Positions 54,015 through 58,404 of a stretch of 58,404 bases of DNA are shown here, in pieces (the first letter of the stretch is position 1; every line of letters starts with the position of its first letter). The translations under genes and the position numbers were made by a program. The notes beneath the pieces were generated by a model. It was not told the DNA's origin and did no database searches. It was given only the letters and a program-made list of their open reading frames with translations. The DNA comes from a bacterium. GTDB taxonomy: Bacteria; Armatimonadota; Zipacnadia; Zipacnadales; UBA11051. The stretch is from positions 1-58,404 of the forward strand of contig JAJFUB010000160.1 in assembly GCA_021372615.1 (NCBI GenBank), read 5' to 3'.

Positions 54015-56957
54015 ATGAGACAATGGTTGGGCTGTGTCGGAGGGCTGCTGATGGTGCTGGCGGCGTATGCCGCCGAGGCGCCGGTGACGGTGACGCGGGG
54101 CGACTGGAGCGCCACCATGGGCCCGGGTGGCCTGGCGCTATCCTACGCCGGTGAGGTGGTCTCCAAGGGCTCCTATGTGAATGTCTTCACGCCCGGCTAC
54201 AAGGGCACGGTGATCGGCACGGCCGGGGCCTGGAAGCCGGGCACGGCGCGGGCGTCGGCAGATGGGAAGACGGTGACGCTGACCGCCGACCTGCCGGGCG
54301 GACGCCTCGTCTACGAGGCCGCGCTCGAGGACGCCGGTGTGCGCATCACGCTGCGCGTCACGCCCGCGGCGGGGGCGGAGGTTGGGCCGGTGGAGTACTC
54401 CGTCGCCCAGGTCCCCGCCGAGTTCCTCACCGGTGCCGTCATCGAGATGGCCAACGTGGCCGGCAGCGTCACGGCGAGCCTCGCTCTCCCGACGGAGCCC
54501 GCCAATGGCGGGCTGGCGCCCGGCGGGCCAGTGATGGCCTTCAAGACCCCCAAGCATAACCTCATCTTCGAAGCGCCTGACTTCGGCACGGTCTACCCCT
54601 TTGATGGGCGGCACGACAAGTACGGCTCGCGTCAGGGCATCTGGGCTTTCGCCGGGCCGGCCATGCGCGCCGGAGAGGAGACGGTCAGCGTGTACACCGT
54701 GCGCATGGAGCCGCCCACGCCTCCGCGCGTCCCGGGCAAGATCACCATCGGGAAGAGCACGCCGGCCTCAGGGATCCTCCTGGCCCCCGGCGCAACCAAG
54801 CGCGAGACCCTCGCCGCCGATGAGTTGGCGAACTACCTGGAGACCATGGCCGGCAAGCGCCTGGAGCGCACCGAAGCCTCCGGCAAGACGGCGCCGGCAG
54901 GCGCGATTGTCATCGGGCCACAGGCGCTGGCCACGGGGCTCATCAAGCAGTCTGAGCTGGACAAGGTCGCCCCGGACGGCTACGTGGTCAAGGTGAAGGG
55001 CGGACGCGTCGGCATCTGCGGAGCGCGCGACGTGGGGACCATCTACGGGGCCTATGCCCTGCTGCGCAAGCTGGGCTGCAAGTTCTACGCCCCCTCGTGT
55101 GAGGTCGTGCCCCACGTTACGGCCCTGACCATCCCCGACTGCTCCCTGTCGGACAAGCCCTTCTATGAGTTCCGCAACCTCGCGGCGAACGTGAAGCTGG
55201 GCAACACGCCGAAGGACGACATGATGTCTCCCGCCGAGTTGGGCGAGGAGGGGAACATCGTCCACTCCTCCGCCTACCTGCTGCCCTACGACAAGTACCA
55301 CCAGGAGCACCCGGAGTACTTCGCGCTGCAGAAGGACGGGCGGCGGCTCAGCCGCGAGTTCCACGGCCCGGACCTCAATGTCCACCTGTGCCTCTCCAAC
55401 CCGGAGGTCCGCCGCATCAGCGCCGAGCGGATGCTGGCGCTCATGGACAAGCAGTCGGACCGCAGGTTCTTCGGCGTCTCCCAGGGCGACGGCTTCGCCT
55501 GGTGCCAGTGCGACCAGTGCAAGGCGCTGGACGCCATCCCCGGAGTGGAGATGACTGACCGGCTCCTCGACTACGTGAACTACATTGCCCGCGAGGTGGC
55601 CAAGAAGTACCCGGACAAGCGGATCCTGACCCTGGCCTACACCGACGCCACCTCCCCGCCGCCAACGCGGGTCATGCCCGAACCGAACGTCATGGTGCAG
55701 TACTGCCCATACCCTCACCGCACCGACTGCAGCAGCCACGACCTGACCTGCGAGAAGAACAAGCAGGGCCAAGCCGATGTCATGGCCTGGTTCGCCAAGT
55801 GCCCCAGGAACATCTACATCTTCGACTACCCGACCGGCTACCAGAACTGGTATGAGCCGTTCGGCAGCTTCTGGGCGATGAAGCGCAAGCTGGATCTGTA
55901 CGCCAGGAATGGCGTACAGGGGATCTTCTACTGCGGCACGCCGCAGAACTTCCGCAACCTGTTCATCTACGTGCAGAGCGAGCTGCTGTGGCACCCGAAC
56001 ACGCCCGTCGAGCCGCTGATCGCGGACTTCATGCAGGCCTACTACGGAGCGGCGGCGCCGTCCGTGCGCCAGTACTTCGACTTCCTGTCGAAGGAAGTGG
56101 ACGAGCGGCCCATCCATCAACAGTGCGAGGCAGCCAGCCCGCACACGGTGACCGCCGAGTATGCCGACAAGGCTCTGGCGATGCTGACACAGGCCGAGGA
56201 CGTCGTGCGCAATGACCGCGCCTGCCTCTACCGCGTCCAGGCCGAGAAGCTCTGCGTTCTGTTCGGCGACCTCAACGCCCGGAATCCGGTCAACGGCAAG
56301 CTGGCGATCGGCGAGGCGGCGTTCGCACAGCGGCTGGCGGAGTTCGCCGCCATCGGGCGTAGCCAGCGCCTCTCGCAGTTCATCCGGCGCGTAACCGGCG
56401 AGGAGTGGCTGTACAAGATCGCGCGCCTCCGCGTGACGCGCTCCCCCTGGTACGCCGACCCGGTCATGGAGCGCCTCATCAGGGACCCGGCGGGGACGCT
56501 CGCCAGGGAGCAGCAGAAGTACGCCCAGACGGCCATCCAGGGCGGCTGGCGGCTGGAGTTGGAGGGCTTCCGGGGTCCGGTGGGCCCGCAGGACTACGCG
56601 CAGGAGTGCCCTTCGCGCCGTGCCATCTGGATCTATGGCGTCGGTAGCGCCAACCCGGCCATGTGGACGGTGCTGCACCTGGACGCCGCGCCCCAGAAGC
56701 CGGCGCGGCTGGTGCTGACCGCCCAGGATGACGACAAGCCGGGGACCGTGGCGATCCGCGTGACGGTGAACGGGCAGACGGTGTTCGAGGGGCCCAACAC
56801 GTGCGCGGAGCACAACTGGTCGGCGCAGGAGATCGCGGTTCCGGCAGGGGTGCTGAAAGCGGGGGACAACGAGATCCGCATCGTCACGACCCAGCCCTCG
56901 AAGGCCTTCGACCAGGGGTGGTTCATGCTGGCGGAGTGTGCGGTGCTGGTGGAGTGA
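54015..56957 (+). CDS. Secreted DUF4838 (alpha-glucuronidase-like) multidomain protein
   Basis: 980 residues. A signal peptide (1-20) precedes a beta-sandwich (about 22-230). Residues about 240-370 resemble the GH67 amino-domain (ASGILLAPGATKRETLAADELANYLETMAG... GGRVGICGARDVGTIYGAYALLRKLGCKFYAP). The DUF4838 body (about 380-700) has VHLCLSNPEVRRISAERML, GVSQGDGFAWCQCDQCKALD and the barrel strands NVMVQYCPYPHR and IYIFDYPTGYQNWYEPFGSF. A carboxy-terminal carbohydrate-binding-like sandwich closes the protein (about 830-980). GH67 enzymes release glucuronic acid; DUF4838 activity is not defined. GGAGG lies 9 nt before the ATG. It follows queA, with a repeat between. Confidence 0.85.
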   Translation: MRQWLGCVGGLLMVLAAYAAEAPVTVTRGDWSATMGPGGLALSYAGEVVSKGSYVNVFTPGYKGTVIGTAGAWKPGTARASADGKTVTLTADLPGGRLVYEAALEDAGVRITLRVTPAAGAEVGPVEYSVAQVPAEFLTGAVIEMANVAGSVTASLALPTEPANGGLAPGGPVMAFKTPKHNLIFEAPDFGTVYPFDGRHDKYGSRQGIWAFAGPAMRAGEETVSVYTVRMEPPTPPRVPGKITIGKSTPASGILLAPGATKRETLAADELANYLETMAGKRLERTEASGKTAPAGAIVIGPQALATGLIKQSELDKVAPDGYVVKVKGGRVGICGARDVGTIYGAYALLRKLGCKFYAPSCEVVPHVTALTIPDCSLSDKPFYEFRNLAANVKLGNTPKDDMMSPAELGEEGNIVHSSAYLLPYDKYHQEHPEYFALQKDGRRLSREFHGPDLNVHLCLSNPEVRRISAERMLALMDKQSDRRFFGVSQGDGFAWCQCDQCKALDAIPGVEMTDRLLDYVNYIAREVAKKYPDKRILTLAYTDATSPPPTRVMPEPNVMVQYCPYPHRTDCSSHDLTCEKNKQGQADVMAWFAKCPRNIYIFDYPTGYQNWYEPFGSFWAMKRKLDLYARNGVQGIFYCGTPQNFRNLFIYVQSELLWHPNTPVEPLIADFMQAYYGAAAPSVRQYFDFLSKEVDERPIHQQCEAASPHTVTAEYADKALAMLTQAEDVVRNDRACLYRVQAEKLCVLFGDLNARNPVNGKLAIGEAAFAQRLAEFAAIGRSQRLSQFIRRVTGEEWLYKIARLRVTRSPWYADPVMERLIRDPAGTLAREQQKYAQTAIQGGWRLELEGFRGPVGPQDYAQECPSRRAIWIYGVGSANPAMWTVLHLDAAPQKPARLVLTAQDDDKPGTVAIRVTVNGQTVFEGPNTCAEHNWSAQEIAVPAGVLKAGDNEIRIVTTQPSKAFDQGWFMLAECAVLVE

Positions 56958-56969
56958 GGACAACGGCGT

Positions 56970-57116
56970 CCTCACCCCTGCCCCTCTCCCTCGCGCTCGA
57001 TAGGGCCGAGCGCTCCGGAGAGGGGAGGTGCTCGCCCACTTTGTGGCTTCGAAGCCACAGAGCGACATCCTCCCTCCCCTCTCCGGAGCGAAGCGAGGGA
57101 GAGGGGAGGGGTGAGG
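56970..57116. repeat. Long inverted-repeat element with CCCTCTCC arms
   Basis: The outer arms are CCTCACCCCTGCCCC plus TCTCCCTCGC (from 56970) and GCGAGGGAGA plus GGGGAGGGGTGAGG (ending 57116). Inner arms CTCCGGAGAGGGGAGG and CCTCCCCTCTCCGGAG pair again inside, with a hairpin TGTGGCTTCGAAGCCACA in the centre. It fills most of the 227-bp convergent gap. Shorter relatives lie in mutL and prmA. Confidence 0.85.
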
Positions 57117-57184
57117 AGCAAGCGGGTGCCGTCAGGCCGTCGGGCGCAGCCCGACACGCCGTTGCGCTGCGGCGACGCTGTAGC

Positions 57185-57937
57185 CTACCCCAGATCCCCC
57201 GCCTCATACAGCAGGAGCGCGCAGACGACGACTGCGGCGGTTTCGGTGCGGAGGATGCGCGGCCCGAGGGAGATCGGCAGCAGCCCGGCTTCGCGTCCGG
57301 CGGCAGCCTCGGCCGGCGCCAGACCCCCTTCCGGGCCTATGAAGACAGCCAGCTCATCCGGGTGGCCCAGATCCGCCAGGGCGTCGCGCAGCCCGTGCCC
57401 CGACTCTCCGGCCAGCGCCTCATCCGGCATCAGCCCCGGCCGGCCCGATTGTCGCCAGTCGGCCAGCGCTTGTTCCCACGTCATGACCGGGGCGACTTCG
57501 AGCGGCCGCAGGCCGTGGCTCTGCTCAGCGGCCTCGGCGGCGATCTTCTGCCACCGCCAGCGCTTGGCCTCGGCCTCCCGACCCTCCAGGCGCACCGTCG
57601 CCCGGGCCGTCTGCACCGGGACGAGCCGCGCCGCCCCCAGTTCGGTGATCTTCTGGATGATGAGCGGGAGCTTCTTGCCCTTCGGCAGGCCCTGGTACAG
57701 CGTCAGGTGCAGGCGCTGGGGCGGGCGATCGGGGAGGCGCTCGACGATCTCACCGGCGATCCCCTCGCCGCCCGCCCGGAGCGACACGCGGTATTCGGCC
57801 CCGGTGCCATCGAAGACGATGAAACAGTCACCGGCGCGCAGCCGCAGCACATGGCGCAGGTAGTGGGCTACGTCGTCAGGCAGGACGACATGGGGTGGGG
57901 TGATGTGGCCGGGGGGGAGGTAGAGGCGCTGTGGCAT
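57185..57937 (-). CDS. rsmE: 16S rRNA (uracil1498-N3)-methyltransferase
   Basis: 250-residue SPOUT-fold enzyme that methylates 16S rRNA U1498 using SAM. The PUA-like amino-domain has LPDDVAHYLRHVLRLRAGDCFIVFDG. The SPOUT part has LYQGLPKGKKLPLIIQKITELGA, AAEAAEQSHGLRPLEV, VFIGPEGGLAPAEAAAG and SLGPRILRTETAAVVVCALL, the trefoil-knot SAM-binding signature. ATG 57937 starts at the family boundary. It lies 3 bp after the prmA stop on the same strand, a known gene pairing. Confidence 0.95.
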   Translation of the reverse strand: MPQRLYLPPGHITPPHVVLPDDVAHYLRHVLRLRAGDCFIVFDGTGAEYRVSLRAGGEGIAGEIVERLPDRPPQRLHLTLYQGLPKGKKLPLIIQKITELGAARLVPVQTARATVRLEGREAEAKRWRWQKIAAEAAEQSHGLRPLEVAPVMTWEQALADWRQSGRPGLMPDEALAGESGHGLRDALADLGHPDELAVFIGPEGGLAPAEAAAGREAGLLPISLGPRILRTETAAVVVCALLLYEAGDLG

Positions 57938-57940
57938 AGG

Positions 57941-58404
57941 CTACCGCCGGGCTGTCATGCAGCCCCAGCTCTCCCGTTCGTGCATGTCCTCGACGTGCAG
58001 CCCCACCGCGCGCAAGGCCGTGGCCAGCTCCTCCTGGCGCGCCGCGTAGAAGCCCGAGCAGATCAGTAGCCCGCCCGGTCGCAGCAGCTCCGCCGCGGGC
58101 GGCGCCGCCGCGATCACGATGGGCAGCGAGATGTTGGCCACGATGATGTCCCAGCCCGGCGTCACGCCCTCCAGGCTGTCTTGCAGCAGCACCTGGCAGC
58201 CATCGCTGACGCCGTTGCGGCGGCAGTTCTCCTCGGTGGCCTCGGTGGCCAGCGGGTCGGCGTCAATGGCCAGCGCCCGGGCTGCCCCGAGCCTCAGGGC
58301 GGCGATGGAGAGGATGCCCGAGCCGCAGCCGAGGTCGAGGACGCGGCCGCCCTCACCCCCGTCCCCTCTCCCAGGGGGAGAGGGGAGGACGGCGTCCCCC
58401 CCCT
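57941..58404 (-). CDS. prmA: Ribosomal protein L11 methyltransferase, amino-end outside window
   Basis: Only the carboxy-terminal about 154 residues are inside; the rest runs past 58404. SAM motif I is VLDLGCGSGILSIAALRLGA, the adenosine-binding acidic strand is ALAIDADPLATEATEENCRRN, and WDIIVANISLPIVIAAAP contains the NxSLP-like motif IV. PGGLLICSGFYAARQEEL and a final ESWGCMTARR match PrmA, which trimethylates L11. Just before motif I, DAVLPSPPGRGDGGEGG is encoded by a palindromic repeat (58352-58390) and is not typical of the family. A shorter ORF starting with GTG at 58192 is an artefact of the missing upstream start. Confidence 0.9.
   Translation of the reverse strand, partial: GGDAVLPSPPGRGDGGEGGRVLDLGCGSGILSIAALRLGAARALAIDADPLATEATEENCRRNGVSDGCQVLLQDSLEGVTPGWDIIVANISLPIVIAAAPPAAELLRPGGLLICSGFYAARQEELATALRAVGLHVEDMHERESWGCMTARR
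58352..58390. repeat. Palindrome embedded in frame in prmA
   Basis: CCCCTCTCCC (58363-58372) pairs with GGGAGAGGGG (58376-58385). The flanking CTCACCCCC links it to 56970-57116 and to mutL. On the minus strand it reads SPPGRGDGGEGG, compared with SPPFREGAGGG from mutL. Confidence 0.75.

Noticed and set aside
54768-57068. 766-residue open frame antisense to the DUF4838 gene
   Set aside because: No domain signature or ribosome-binding site, and its ends fall in repeat DNA.

Overview
The window looks like a chromosomal segment from a GC-rich, free-living heterotroph, most likely Armatimonadota or a related group with Planctomycetes-like gene content. The clues are two prepilin-type proteins with the [20 protein letters not shown] amino-end and an H-X9-DG carboxy-end motif, many large secreted glycan-active proteins (heparinase II/III-like, GH99-like, DUF4091, DUF4838, GH32/43-like), UroD-like and isochorismatase-like proteins beside them, and a DUF3160 lipoprotein. 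No rRNA, tRNA or phage genes were seen, and the phylum is an inference.

Layout. 1-5.2 kb: sugar (GHMP) kinase, mutL, prepilin-type protein, M20 peptidase. 5.5-11 kb: a very large secreted heparinase-like lyase and a polysaccharide deacetylase. 11.1-19.3 kb: Gfo/Idh oxidoreductase, AIM24 protein, a four-helix-bundle gene inside an inverted-repeat cassette, an ABC exporter, a second prepilin-type protein and a giant membrane coiled-coil protein. 19.3-21.8 kb: accessory patch with a REP-associated tyrosine transposase (RAYT) between directly repeated REP units, next to a methyltransferase-nuclease fusion. 21.9-24.9 kb: exopolysaccharide Wzc-type tyrosine autokinase, divergent from a small Asp/Gly lipoprotein. 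25-32.4 kb: class III aminotransferase, GH99-like hydrolase, an N-acetylglucosamine-kinase-type ATPase and two SIS-domain proteins, suggesting amino-sugar salvage. 32.6-41.5 kb: S1 protein, soluble histidine kinase, then rpiB, dCMP deaminase, wecA/tagO-like, wecB, uppP and a proton-pumping pyrophosphatase: lipid-carrier glycan initiation, carrier recycling and pyrophosphate use. 41.6-52.8 kb: minus-strand glycosidase-like genes, UroD-like, CapA-like and DUF3160 lipoproteins, an FG-GAP-like membrane protein and two exported isochorismatase-like paralogues. 52.9-58.4 kb: queA, a DUF4838 protein, rsmE and the carboxy-terminal part of prmA, cut by the window edge.

The most unusual signal is not one gene. 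The window is seeded with several families of short palindromic repeats, and they appear both between genes and inside reading frames without breaking them. I see in-frame copies in mutL, queA, prmA, the giant coiled-coil gene and at both ends of the capA-like gene. Together with the RAYT, a hairpin array at 26.38-26.71 kb, and a four-helix-bundle gene bracketed by inverted 7-bp-period repeats, this suggests a very active small-repeat ecology in which palindromes become surface-loop or linker peptides. Strong sigma-70-like promoters are visible for the Wzc, lipoprotein and S1 genes, and a strong intrinsic terminator follows the pyrophosphatase gene.
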